Below are positions 1 to 12,100 of a stretch of 64,000 bases of DNA, piece by piece. The DNA comes from Umbilicaria muhlenbergii (Eukaryota > Ascomycota > Lecanoromycetes > Umbilicariales > Umbilicariaceae). The notes under the pieces are model-generated. The model ran no database searches and was not told the origin of the DNA. It saw only the letters and a list, made by a program, of their open reading frames with translations. The stretch spans positions 3,561,072 to 3,625,071 of the forward strand of contig KK106983.1 in NCBI GenBank assembly GCA_000611775.1, written 5' to 3'. Made by a program: the position numbers and the translations under genes. The number at the start of each line of letters is the position of its first letter. Within the stretch, counting starts at the first letter, position 1.

Positions 1-1585
1 AGGATCTGCACACCTGTGGGACCTCCATCGTACTCTATTACGATGTCTTCTTTCGGTCCTCCGCTGTCGTTCACAACGCTCACTAGACCTGCGGCCTGAT
101 ACTCCACGACACCAATACCGAAATGCTCATTCCACATTCCGTTGACGCCAACCCAACTCTTCCGTAGCCAATCAAGGATTTCGGGCCATGACGCATCGCA
201 GATGAACTCAACATCTTCTTTTATCTTCAGTTCGTGAGCCAGCAACCGAAGATCGTAGACCCTAGTCGCATCGTCGCTGTGCCTAACACTTCCGATGAGA
301 ACCAATCTCGCCCCCTTGACCGCTTCATCAGGAGCCCCGCCGTCGGGCGGATGCAACAACTGCGAAAAGGCGCGCAGAATGAGGGCGTGGTTCTTCTCGG
401 GCCGGAACTGCGCGATGTACAATATGATTCGCTCCCTTTTGCTTTCACTCTCCGTGCTAATCTCGATGGCTTGCTCCAGTTCCTCCACAGCCACGGGAGG
501 GAAGACGACCTCCACATCCGAAGACTTGTGCCGTTTCACGCGGTTTGGACCCCATAAGGAACGGATATGCGCCTGAGTCCATGACGAGTTCGTCATTACC
601 ACATCCACATTCCCCCCTACCCAGCTATACATCCATGCGAACAAGTGCCAGTACTTGCGCTTCATCGAGCCTTTCCACCCCTTGCCGGTACCTGCATTGA
701 GCCCCTGCCCAGTTTCTTGGTCGAGTGAAACAAGCATATCTGTTGATATGGTGGGATAATGTACGTAGGCGCCGGTTGGAACAGTAGCGAAGAAGAACTT
801 CGAAAGAGCGAGAGTGAAAGCATGGCCCATAGTATCTATAAAAATGTCCGGTACGAGGAGGGAGAAGGCATCATAAGCGAGTATGAGAGAGCCAAGAGAT
901 TGACCGAGGAGAGTGAAATGAGGGTAGGTGGAGCTCAGAACGTAGTGACGAGTTTGGAGATATAGGAAGACGATTGTCGGGGGGTGAAGGTGGATGTTGA
1001 AACGTTGCTATGAAATATAGCGTCAGCTTTTGCTCATGCCGGGGGTATTCAAGTCGAAACAGAGCCTACCTTGACTCGTTCAAGTATGGTGGCCTTGCTG
1101 GCGTCATGATCACCTGTATATACTACGCATACAGCTTTCGGCCAACGTTTCTGGGTAGCCCTAATAGCCGCCCAAAGCACTCGTTCCCCACCACCGCCAG
1201 CATTGCTTGAGCACATCAGCACATGTTCAGCACACGAAATCCATTAGACAACTCACCAGAACGGATGAAAGAAGCCCACCACCCCTTCCCAATCATCTTC
1301 TGCTATATCCCCGTTCTTCGCGGAGCCCGCCGCATAGCTTTCCACCTTTTCCCAGTCTTCATCATCAGACTTTGGCGATAGGCGCTTCTTCGCCCTGTAG
1401 TCTTTCTCTTCCGCTCTGACCTCAGAAAAGATGATCTTTCTACGCGCAGAGGTCTTTTGACGGAGGGACCACCCTATTGTCTGTCCAACGTATTTGGTGA
1501 GCCATCTGACAGCAGATATTGTCACGGCTATAGCAATGACGGTGGTGACAAGTTTGACATAGAAGGCCTGCATCTTGTAGACCAT
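1..1585 (-). CDS. ALG11: ALG11 alpha-1,2-mannosyltransferase, 3' end beyond window
   Basis: GDP-Man:Man3GlcNAc2-PP-dolichol alpha-1,2-mannosyltransferase of the cytosolic face of the ER; it adds the fourth and fifth mannoses of the N-glycan precursor. The predicted exons are 1585-1257, 1205-1070 and 1007-<1, with GT-AG introns of 51 and 62 bp that keep phase. An N-terminal membrane segment (about residues 8-26) is followed by the family signature [11 protein letters not shown], which is split by intron 1. Further on come [10 protein letters not shown], the GT4 donor-site region ([20 protein letters not shown]) and, at the window edge, [14 protein letters not shown] and [11 protein letters not shown]. 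About 490 codons are present; fungal ALG11 is usually around 550 residues, so only the extreme C-terminus is missing. It is divergent from COX18. An alternative start is Met5. Confidence 0.95.
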
Positions 1586-1856
1586 GGAACTACGCAGGAG
1601 ATGTCATTGCTAGGTCATGGTATTGAGTGCTTACATTGTGACCTTGTAAACGTCAGTGCAGTCAGATCCATCCACGCACACGCCACCGTCGCGTGGTGCA
1701 GACGCGAGCCTCCGGAGAATTAATAGTCCGCCGGCCAAACTTTGGGAGGGACTTAAGGTATGCTCTCAACCTTGTACTCTGGATTTTAATAGCATTTACC
1801 GACGTTTTGTTCAGCAGATGCTATCTAAGTAGTCCGTCGGTTCACCATCGGCAGTC
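1586..1856. promoter_or_regulatory. Divergent intergenic region, ALG11 / COX18
   Basis: These 271 bp separate the two divergent start codons and must hold both promoters or 5' leaders. I see no clear TATA box or other named site, so only the position supports the call. Confidence 0.4.
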
Positions 1857-2873
1857 ATGCTCGCTTCTAGGGGCTCTTTATCGCTCCCAAAACCCCTGTT
1901 GCGGCCTAGGGCTCTCCAACCTTGTCAAACCTCCATTGTCCGATCAAAATCTGGTCCTGTCTGTGAATCCCGATTCTTCCATACAACGCCGAGACCTCAA
2001 TTTCTGGTTGCCTGCGTTGACCAAGTTCAAAACCTCATTACAGGCCTCCACAGTATCTCAGGTCTGCCATGGGTGGCCACTCTACCATTGACGGCACTCA
2101 TTGTCCGTTCTGTCATAGTAGGGCCACTCTCGCTCGTCAGCCACGAGGCCGAACGGCGACGGCATGCTCTTCTGCCGCTTACCCACGCTTGGAAGCATGT
2201 CATCCGCCTGAAAGTCATGAAGAAGACTCCGAATCTGGGGCCAGTACAGGTTGATCGCATCACCGCGCGGGCATTGAGGAGCCAAATTCGGGGCATTTAT
2301 TCGAGACATAAATGTGGTTTATTGAGACTTTATCTGCCCCTTCTACAGCTACCCATTTTCTTGGTACTTATCGAGTCTATCCGAAGAATGTGTGGCACAC
2401 ACGAAGGGTTACTGGGATTGGTTATCAAACAGTTTAGAGATCCGATAGAGAAGCCCGGAGACGATAACCTGGAAGGAGTCAGCCAGACGGCATCTGCAAT
2501 TGAGCAGTCCTTGTCTCAAGAGGGAGCTCTCTGGTTCCCAGACCTGCTTGCCCCAGATCCATTACTGGTTTTGCCTTTTCTACTCTCGGGTTCAATGTTG
2601 GCAAACATCTACTATCAGAGCCGTGCAAGGCCCGGTCAGAAGCCCTCGAAATGGTCCCAGCGGCTCACGAGTACTATGAGTATCATGGCGCTTGCCATTG
2701 GGCCTGCCACTCTGCAGGTCCCGAGTGCTATACTTCTTTACTGGATTTCGAGTTCACTATTCGCATTGGGACAGCACGCCTTATTGAATTGGTATCATCC
2801 TCGTCAAGAACCGATTACACCATGCCAACCCAAAGGCAAACAAGCTTGGCCAGGTCCTCCTGCGAAGGGTTGA
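1857..2873 (+). CDS. COX18: COX18, mitochondrial Oxa1-family insertase
   Basis: Member of the YidC/Oxa1/Alb3 family. It acts in the mitochondrial inner membrane to export the C-terminal tail of Cox2 during cytochrome c oxidase assembly. It is an uninterrupted reading frame of 338 residues. The N-terminus is basic and Ser/Arg-rich with no acidic run, ending near FFHTTPRP, as expected of a targeting sequence. The first membrane segment carries WVATLPLTALIVRSVIVGPL (about residues 72-91), typical of Cox18. A charged loop follows, then membrane segments around LYLPLLQLPIFLVLIESI, the LLVLPFLLSG region and a C-terminal pair ending LLYWISSSLFALGQHALL. OXA1 itself is longer with a different C-tail, so COX18 is preferred. 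Confidence 0.9.
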   Translation: MLASRGSLSLPKPLLRPRALQPCQTSIVRSKSGPVCESRFFHTTPRPQFLVACVDQVQNLITGLHSISGLPWVATLPLTALIVRSVIVGPLSLVSHEAERRRHALLPLTHAWKHVIRLKVMKKTPNLGPVQVDRITARALRSQIRGIYSRHKCGLLRLYLPLLQLPIFLVLIESIRRMCGTHEGLLGLVIKQFRDPIEKPGDDNLEGVSQTASAIEQSLSQEGALWFPDLLAPDPLLVLPFLLSGSMLANIYYQSRARPGQKPSKWSQRLTSTMSIMALAIGPATLQVPSAILLYWISSSLFALGQHALLNWYHPRQEPITPCQPKGKQAWPGPPAKG

Positions 2874-3033
2874 GGCGCACCAGATATGCCGACAGGCAGG
2901 CGGCTTCCAAGGTCGAGGGAAGGACTCTAAGAGGCCGCTGACAAATGCATACAACCTTGAATGTGGTATTAAAGCGAAATAGCATGAAAACTCCTTCGCT
3001 GTCAATGGACTGCCCCCGGGTTTGAAGACCAAA

Positions 3034-5012
3034 TCATAACTTGGCCTTGACATCCGCGGCCGAAGCACTAGCCTCGGTATTTTGCACCACATTACCACTC
3101 TTATCCCCCTCCCCGAAGAAGATGACCTCGACAGTGAGATCGTCCCTACAATAGTTAGCGAAATCATACCACCGCAGCAGCTAAGACGTACCTGTACCGC
3201 CTTGAATAAGGACTTGGTAGCGTCAACAACGCACACACCATATCCCGATCTCTTCCTCCCAGTGCGTTCCTCACAAGATGCGTCGCCGCGTTCTTATCCT
3301 CAACCACAAAACGTTCATCGCTCGCACTGACCTGCCACTGCAGTTGCCGAACCGGGGCGCGTTGACCGTTGCTTTTACCGTTCTTCCCGTTCTTCTCGAC
3401 AGGCAGGGCCGTTCCGTTGGCGTTGCTGAACCAGCTCTTCAACCAAGAACTACCGGTGCCGTTGTTCCCGATGGAGCCCTTGGCTTGGGATTCGAGCCAC
3501 TGACCGACAAGGCCAACGACTTCTTCGTTCGTCAGCATTTCCCACAAGCCGTCCGTGGCCATAACTACGAAATCGCCTTTCTCTGGCTCGACCTTTGTGG
3601 TCGTGATGATGGGCTCGGCCGTCACGTAAGGTGGCGTCTTGAGCAGTGTTGAAGGTGTACGGCCGAAGAAATTCTTCTTGATTTGCTCTTGAACTTCTCG
3701 CGTCCACTTATAAGACGAGTCGCCAAATGCCCGGCTGGGTTCAAGACCGCCTAAGATGCGGCCGCTGCGGACTACATATTCTTCTCCGGGATGCTCGGCT
3801 CGCAGGCGTGCCATTTCTGACGGAGTTCCGCCCGTTTGGTCCTCGGACAGGGGGGTTGCGATCCATTTTCCGCTGGGACCACGTCGACCAAGGACGGCTC
3901 TGGAGTCACCTGTGCAAGCCACTCGGAGAAGCTTAGACTTGCTGTCGTAGAATGAAAGAAGAGCGCAGGATCCTGATAGGGCTGGAGCTAGGAGTTCGGC
4001 CGCTATACGCTTGGAGTTGGCTTTCATGACTTTTTCAACGCTCTCGTGGATGATCTCATTGTCTAGCCGCAGGAAGCCTTTTTTGATAGCTGTGTCAATG
4101 GATTCAGGGGTGGGGAATGTGAGCGTTGGGTCTGTGAGAGCGGATTTGTAGGTGGCATTTAGCTCTCGTGCGACGAAAGAGATGAGGACTTGACGAAGCT
4201 TTGCGGAAGTGGTCCAGCCACTGTAGTTGGGTGAGCTTAGGTCTGTGGGTAGTCTTTACAGTTGTAACCTACCTGTGACCGTCGAATACACCCCAGAACA
4301 TCCAGTCGCTACTTGACGTCCCATCTTCTGTTGCGGCAACAGTTTGCGGTACTTCAACTATCCTCTCTGCGTGATCGTCTTCGATAGGATTGTTACTTGG
4401 CAGCTGGACGACATCGTATCGTACCACTCCACGCCCGCGACCAACGAGATAGGACTCCTCATTTTTCCTGATTGTTTGCGTTGCTTGGTCTGGAGTCAAC
4501 ATCTCTAGAACCTTCCGTCCAGCGTAATCGGTATCTTTGGATAATGGAGCGTCTCCTACTAGTTCACCCGTGTAGAATTGGTCGTTATCCACCACTAGTG
4601 CTCGACGGGTAGACCCAGACGCTTGCTCCGCGCTGTTTGACTCTTTCGACGGTGAGGGTGCCGAAGCACTTGCAGATGCGAATGCGGATACCTGCTGTGC
4701 GGCAGTCGAGACTGATCCTTCAGGCGCTGTTGTCGTGCTGTTTACCAACCCTCCGGTAGCCGGTGTTGTCGTTCCTTTGTATGCATACCAACCCCCTGTC
4801 GCAACGAGTGTCGATACTAAGGCAAGAGAGAAGTTGCGGAAGTACATCGAAGACGAAGTGACAGGTCGGGCATCTCGTCTCGAAGAGGAAGAAGCTGAGC
4901 GTAGGCCAAGGGTCTGGTATGCGGCAGAAACAGGAAGACCTCTCAAGCCCAGTAGCTTGCGCACTGGGCTTCGCCGAGCAGTACGAAATGCTTGAATAGC
5001 TGCTCGACGCAT
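3034..5012 (-). CDS. PTC5: Mitochondrial PP2C phosphatase, PTC5 (pyruvate dehydrogenase phosphatase) type
   Basis: Mg/Mn-dependent Ser/Thr phosphatase whose yeast relative activates pyruvate dehydrogenase in the mitochondrial matrix. The predicted exons are 5012-4273, 4220-3192 and 3145-3034 (introns of 52 and 46 bp, phase kept), giving 626 residues. ATG at 5012 is used because the frame further upstream has no ATG. The N-terminus is rich in Arg and Ser (MRRAAIQAFRTARRSPVRK) and is followed by a hydrophobic segment (FSLALVSTLVATGGWYAY). PP2C motifs appear in order: VFDGHSGW (split by intron 1), ACTGDSRAVLG, EDQTGG, GGLEPSRAFGD, VMATDGLWEML and RDDLTVEVIFF (split by intron 2). The metal-binding aspartates in DGH, TDG and RDD are all present. 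The Ser/Gly-rich stretch between TDGLWE and the last motif is longer than in typical PP2C cores. Confidence 0.88.
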
Positions 5013-5338
5013 TGAAAGGGCCCGCGGCTCACAGGAGGATCTGACAGTAGAGAAGGAGAGGAGTAGGCCAGCACATGTGGAGTGATACAAAATGCTGAGA
5101 GCTTGTCGCGTGGGCCTGTGACGCGAAGGCTGCTCAGATGCTCGCCCATTCGTTCACTCATTTGTTCGGATGTTGCCGGTAGGGCTTAACGAGGACTGTT
5201 ATCGATAATGACGGTCATTTCGTCGTCATGCTTCTTAGCCGAATGTTTCATTCCCGCTGTGGCCATCGCCAGTACAACACATCTTTGGGATATATCCACT
5301 CCCTCCCCTCTACCTCTCACGACTTGCACGTCCATACT

Positions 5339-8030
5339 ATGTCTTCGAGGGCACTGAGAAAGTTACAGAGGGAGCAAGAACAAAAGCAACAGCTGGAAGC
5401 GCTACAGCAGGATGGTCCAGATGAGGAGCTTGAGCAGGAGAGCGAAGAATCAGAGGCAGAACTCCTGGCACCCAAAAAGTTGAATGCGTTCGACATCCTT
5501 AACCAAGGTATTGGCACTGAAGAGGCAGACTCAGATTCGGTGCACTCCAGTGAACCAGACGATGCTGAGCTCTCAAGCTCCGTCACAAAAGAGAACGCGC
5601 CTCCTGCAAATTCAACAAAAGCCAAGGGTAAATCAAAAGCACGGAAGAGGAAGAAAGGCAGGAAGAACAAGGAAGATACTCGTGATACAGGAAACCATGC
5701 TCAAAGAAGCGCGGTGGCACAAAATGGCTCCAAACTTGACGAGATCGATCTTGCATTGAGGTCGCTTTCTATGAATCCTGGTCAGAGCGCGGGGAACACG
5801 CAGGCAAGGAATTTAGATCATGGATATCAAGAGATGTGCCGCGTCCTCTCGGTAGACACCAAACATTTGAATGCTCTCAACGAAATGAAGAGGTTGTTCG
5901 GAAATGTGGTGCTGGATGGAGAAAACGAGGGTGCAGGAGCCCCAAATGCCGGTAGACGGCGGGCTAGAGGTCCCCAGCAACTTGATCTCGGCGGTGCTCT
6001 GGCCGGACGCAACAGTCCCGCCTCTCGCGGTCAAGGTTTGGCTGGACTAGCTCTTCGTCGTAACGTCTTCATGTTGGGCAAAGAAGAATGGCCTAAAGCT
6101 ACCGGTGGTGGGTTGGGAATGGAGGTTGAACACAGGGATGATCTCGGAACGATCACCTACCGCTTCGTCCATAATTCAATGTATCAGGATGTCCAGAGAC
6201 AATTTGATTCATGTGTCGAGTCGATGGACCCACAGAGAATGATTCAGCTACTGCAGTTCAATCGTAAGTAACACGTTCTGAAATGCGGTTTGCCCTACTA
6301 AGACGTAAACAGCGTACCATATCTCAACTTTGTTGCAAGTCTCCGAGATAGCAAAACAACAAGGCGACCACTCTGTCTCCGGTGATCTGCTTGAGCGTGC
6401 GTTGTTTTCCTTTGGTCGATCCGTACACTCATCGTTCTCGACCGCTCTCTCTGAGGGTAAAGCAAGGCTCGATTTCCGGCGCCCAGAGAATCGCGAGTTT
6501 TGGCTTGCCTCTTGGCGTTATATCAACAATCTAGGCCAGCGAGGCACGTGGCGAACGACCTACGAATGGGCGAAGCTACTGTTGAGTCTAGATCCGGAGG
6601 GCGACCCGTATTCTATTCGCTTGATACTGGATCAGCTGGCTTTACGAGGAGGTCAAGCCGAACATTTTCTCAGCCTTAGCAAGCGGTCGTCTCCCCATTG
6701 GATTGTCATGTGGAACATGTCTCCGAATGTACAGACTTCAACTGCTTTGGCTGAGTATAAGCTCAAGCATCCTCAGGCAACTCGTTCTTCTCTACGCAAC
6801 GCGATCACGAATTTTCCATGGCTTTTTGCTCGTCTCTTCCAGGAGTTGAATGTCGGCCATATCCCCAAAGCAATCTGGGGCAAGGTGGCTCGGAACGACC
6901 GTGAAAGATTCGAAAGTGAAACCTACGTCACCCGTGCCAAAGATCTTTGGAATACGCCTGAAGCGATATCCCTCCTCGTCGAAGTTGCAGAGTCTCTGGA
7001 CGATGCCCGTGGCGGGCCTTTGAGAGACAGTCCCATCACAGTAAACGAAGCTCGCCATGTCCTCCTTTCAGATGTCCCTTCTCTCATCGGCTTGCTACCT
7101 CGTCATTTTACCACAATGCAGACATCTGCTGCAGATCCTCTCCCACCACCAGACAACGAACCATCCTACAGCACAACCTCTCCGCCTACCAACACTCACC
7201 CCTTTTTCGAAGACGACCAATTTCCTCCGCGACAGGCAGGAGTACAAATCCTACCACCCGCTGCCACTGAAGTCGAGGTGCAAGAAGCACAAGAATACCG
7301 TGGCCTGCAAGCCTTCTTTGCCCGCATCATCCCATGGCTCGGCACCGGCGAAGCTCAAGCAGACCGGCCTCAAGAACCACACACGACCGAAGAAATCCTT
7401 GCCGCAATCGAACGTTCAGGTTTACCTCCAGACCAAGTCGAAGAGCGAGGCGCGCGCATGCTAGAATTGCAACAGCGTCTTATGCAGCACGGTGCAAACC
7501 AAGTCCCATTACCGGACCTGGAAAGCGCATACGAAGTCGAGGCCATGTTGACGCCCGCACAAGCTGAACTCGTGGCACGCCATCTGCGCCCGTTTCAGGA
7601 TAATCCCGGAATCGATCCCAACCCCATCGCAACATCGACGCAGGACGAAGACGTACTCGACGCCATAGCACTCGCGAACGACAGAGCGGCTCAACCCCCG
7701 CGCACCGAAACCCCCCGGCCCCCCTCCCCCTCCTCCGCCACCGACGCCGACGCCCCCTCCCCCGACGAGCGCAACCAGCGCTGGCTCGCCGGCACCGGCC
7801 TACTCTCCCTCCGCGATTTCGTCACCGAACACGGCGTCGACGAAGGCAACTGGGCAGAAGATGTGGACGATAGTCCCGTCAGGGAATATGCGCGCAGGAT
7901 GTTAGACGTGCAGAGGAGGGCGACGAGGGGGTTTTTGTTGGATTATGTTCTGCAGCAGGGGGCGGGGACGCAGGTGAAGGAGTTGGTGGAGAGGGTTATG
8001 GAGGGGGAGAGTAGGGGGCGGGAGGGGTAG
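5339..8030 (+). CDS. RQC1: RQC1 / TCF25 family, ribosome quality control subunit
   Basis: TCF25/Rqc1 family protein. In yeast it belongs to the ribosome quality control complex that handles stalled nascent chains on 60S subunits. The exons are 5339-6263 and 6313-8030, with a 49 bp GTAAGT...CAG intron joining NP and YHISTLLQVSEIAKQQGD in phase; the product is 880 residues. The N-terminus is charged (Glu/Gln coiled segment, then a Lys/Arg-rich patch RKRKKGRKNKED). The TCF25 domain spans about residues 185-600. An acidic/proline-rich C-terminal part follows. ATG at 5339 (MSSRALRKLQREQ) is preferred to an in-frame ATG at 5228 because family members begin SSRALRKL. Coding-strand composition changes sharply from C-rich to G-rich near 7870. 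The gene is convergent with the kinase downstream. Confidence 0.9.
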
Positions 8031-9105
8031 GGTGGAGGATGTGGGGGTGAGATGGAAAGAGAGAGGGAGATGGGAAAGTGAGAGGGTGGTGGGAGCGTGG
8101 AATGGAGTGGGATGGGTTGTTATAGGGTGTCCAGAAGAATAGCGTTGGTGTGGAAAGGAGCTGGTGGATTACCATGTCGGGAATGGTGGCGGAGCAGATG
8201 GATGGAAAGATATGATGCTGTCGGCGACGTCGCGTGTGTGCTATGTACGGGCTATGTCTCTCTATGCGCACGCTTGATGAGTTTCTAGACAGTCTAAGAG
8301 TTGATCCAAAGAGTTGTAGATGAACAACAGAAGGCTCTAAGATTCTACAAATTCCACAAATCCTAAGAGTATCAAGAGTGCTAAGAACTCTAAGGGATCT
8401 AAGTATTCCGAGCCTTCTGAGACTTTTACATGTATAAAAATATATTTCAAGAGTGCTGAGAGTATCAAGACTTCCACATACAACAATATTAATTTCAAGG
8501 TTACCGAGAGTTCCAAGACTTCTAAGAAACTCACACAGCTCATCCCTAGCTCATCCCTAACTCAAACCCTCTCCCCACACAAGGCAAATCAAGAAAGCAA
8601 CGAACAAAATGTATAAATTGTATTGTCTCCTCAAGCAAAACCCCCTTTCCCCCTCCCCAGAAAGAGCGAGCGGCGTATTATCTCCACCATATATACAAAC
8701 CATCAGACTAAAATATCCCTCCCCTCTCCCCCCTCTCCCCTCTCCACCAACCCGGCCCCCCCATCGCGCTGCCCAAAACCGTTTACTTTTAGCTGTGCGC
8801 CCCATCATCGCCGCAGCCCGTACGCAAAAACAAAAAAGAAATAAAGAAAAGCAAAATAGCCACCCAAGCCAAGCCAAGCCCAACCCAGGGGGCACCGCCC
8901 AAACAAAGTTTTCGGAAATCTATAAGAGTGAAGCCCAAAGGCCGAATTTTTTCCCGGCTCCTGCTTGCCCTCAAATCCATGCCGGGGCGCCATGCTGAAA
9001 CAGTACTTTGGATTGATCGAATCGTTATATCATGCAAAAAATCAGATTTCGTTTAAATACAATCCCGTCCGCTGCGTAATCTCATGTGCTTGGTTTGCCA
9101 GACAA
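8031..9105. other. Convergent intergenic region RQC1 / kinase
   Basis: This 1.1 kb stretch lies between two 3' ends. It holds a G-rich 3' flank (8031-8110), a degenerate short-unit repeat (8328-8530) and long C/T tracts around 8640-8765. I found no credible gene in it. Confidence 0.6.
8328..8530. repeat. Degenerate short tandem repeat (CTAAGAGT / TCAAGA type)
   Basis: Variants of words such as CTAAGA, TCAAGAGTGCT and GAGAGTTCCAAGACTTCTAA recur every 10-15 bases without a fixed period. Read on the minus strand the stretch gives a leucine-rich 68-codon frame, which I take as a by-product of the repeat. Confidence 0.5.
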
Positions 9106-12100
9106 CTAGGCCCTTGCTCGTGATTTTTTGCTTCCAAACATGATGCCTTCGTCCTCGCTTTCGTCGTCGTCGTCTTCGTCGTAGTTTGCCCCGTTGCCGT
9201 CGCCGTCGCCGTTGTAGCCGGCCTCGTCGTCATCCGTGGTACTTCTTCGTGGAGGCGCTTTTGTGAAGGCCATTGGAATGGCATTCTCCGGCCACGCGTA
9301 TCCAGAGAGCGGCGGGTCTACAGGCATGTCCTTCGTTTGATGGTATGCATCCGGAACGGTGGATAGAGAAGACGCACCACTGACAACGGACGGAATGCTT
9401 GGATGGGAATAGGACTCGCTTATGCAGGACGGGAACTGATCGTCTGATGATGAAGTGGCAGTTAGAGGTTGTGTTTCTTCGTGCAAGGGTCCGTGATGCT
9501 GCTGCTGTTGCTGTTGTTGCGCCTGATGTTTTGCGAAGAACATCTCGTCGTCAGGAGAGGGTGGACAATCATATGTAGGCGGAATAGCATTTCGGGGCCG
9601 AGATCGAGCGTCTCGCTCAGTTTCCAGGATGGAACGTCGGTAGTTTTGCTCCTGAGCACGTTGGAATGCCTCGGGGGTGGATTCGCTGGGCCACTGACGG
9701 TGCCGTGGCGAGGTAGGAGAACTGACTTCAACAGGCGAAGAACGTTCGCGAAGTACAGGCGGCTGATCTACGTGGCCTGCTGCGACAGTGCTCGAGAATG
9801 CGATACTTGGTGAGGCATGGCTGTCCTCCATGTGAGGCGAGCCTTCCACAGATGAAGAACGGCTCGATTGAGAAGTGCCATCCCTCACGGGTTCTCGACT
9901 TCGCATGCCTCTGACAAAACGCCGGCCAGCACCGCTGAATATTCCACTCAAGCCAGTCGACGCATTTACCTCGAACGCAGTCGTCGAGTTAGTGACGTCT
10001 TCAGATGGCGGTGGAGTGCCTTGCCAAACGTTGATAGGTGGAGGCGCTCTGATCGTCCTAACGGATTCGGCGGCAGACGTTGCACGCTCAGGGAGATATG
10101 GTAGCCTTGTGCGTGGACTGGCATTTATGCTCACCGAGCCCGTCATGGTATCGTCCGAGTTCGAAAATCCATCAGCAAAATAACAATGACCTTCTTTTAT
10201 TGCTGGGCTTGCAGCCACACTGTGCGCCAGCGGATGATCCGACGTTTCTCTCGATGCCTTCAGAGCTGTAAAGATCTGCTCGTCACCTCTGACGCTTGAC
10301 CTTCTCTCTTCCCTGCTATCTGTGTGTCCTTTGGCAGCTGCGGACAATGCAGGATCAGCTGCTTTTGCATTGCTCTCTGCACGCTTACGTTGATCCCGAC
10401 CTCGAACGACAGAGCTCAATCGCTTGATGCCAGACTTGATGCCAGACTTGATGTGGTCGACGAGCGTCAGACCGACCACGGCGTGTTGAATATCTTCGGT
10501 TGAAACTTCAATCTTCTTGCCTTGGCTCTGCATCGACGGATCCGTCTCATCGATCCATGCACCTGGGTCCGGTATTCCACGTAGCACCCATGGATGATGC
10601 TTCACTTCTTTCAAAGTGATCCGCTTTCCAGGTTGCTTGTGAAGTAAACGCTTGAGTAAATCGCGTAAGGCGTCATCGACTTCTTCATACACAACAACGT
10701 CATCGAGTCTCTTGTTGCTGTTCATCGACGCCGTGTCTGATGTTTCCACGCCCCGCAGCCGGGTACGTGGAATGAAGACTTCTTCTCGCGCGATTCTCTC
10801 GTACATGGCAAATTCGTTTACATCGACAAAGGGCAGGCGCCCATAAACCATGCCGTAAAGTGTGACACCAAGAGCCCAGACATCGATTTGTCCAGTGATT
10901 AGAGGGCGCTCCGGGTTCTTCTCTGTGTCGAAAAGTTCCGGATCACAAAGTTCTGGAGCGTAGAAGAATGGAGTCCCCACAGTTTTCGCCAATTCAATGG
11001 CTTCGTCGAGATTAGCAGCGTTAGCTTCATAATTCTCTTCGCCTTTCTCGTCCTCCCTTATTGGCCGCCCAAGATATGACACCCCAAAATCCGAGATCTT
11101 CACTCTATAGTCTGCAGTCCAGAGGAGGTTGGCTGGTTTTATATCTCGATGTATGATACCTTGATAGTGTAGATATTCTAGTCCGAGGACTGTGTCACGG
11201 AATGCCTCACGAGCTTGGCTTAGAGTCAGACATGGGACATGCATGAATTCTTCCTCTTCCGCGGTCCATTGATCTTGCTCGGCAATGATTCGATCCAGAT
11301 GGAGTTTGATGTCTGCCTCAGACCCACTATCATTGGGTTTTTCACATGCGTAAGGCCCATACATTGTCCCTTCGAGGTTCATCGGCGAGTTAGTGCGTGA
11401 CTCGACCTTGAAACTAGATCCTGGATATTCTGTTGAGCTAACTCCGTCACGGGTAAGACCGGGTTGTGCAGTGTGCTCTTCAGACTGGACTTGCTCTGGT
11501 TTCGTAAAGGATGGCGCTTGAGAAACCATGTTTGCGCTTTCGGGTATCTTAAGTTCCAGCCTCCCCACTGGAGCCCTGAACGGCGCCGGGTTTGCTATGT
11601 CCAGCTCGTTGTCGGATTCGCCACCGTACTCCAAACTCCAGTAGTATGCGTCTGATGCCGTTGACGATTCTTGCTCAGGTATCTGTCTTGACCCGTGCCC
11701 TCGTGTTTTCAGGCCTTTGTTGGCAGCATGGCGTGCTTCTGCTTGGCGACGCTGTTCTGCCAATATACGTGCCTTCGCTGCACGCCTGGCGGGTACACTG
11801 TCGTTGAATCGCTCGATCTCGGCCTCTTCAAAAGCTCGGTCAACGTCGCCAGCCTTCTCTCGTTTGAGGTGATTCATCTCGAAGAGAGCCACATCCTTGT
11901 CCGTTCGCTTCCGCCAGATGATTTCTCCTCTTTCAACGTACTCTAGAATGAGGTAGACCTTGTCATAATCTTTATCATCAATAACTTCGAACAAGCTGAC
12001 CACATGAGAATGACGAGCCTTCTTGAGGATAGCCACTTCTTTCTTGACTTCATCATCCGGGTCACCCGACTTTCCCAGTTTTAACTTCTTCGAAAAGCGC

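Noticed and set aside
8337-8543. Leucine-rich 68-codon minus-strand frame
   Set aside because: It is explained by the low-complexity word repeat; no start context or homologue recognised.
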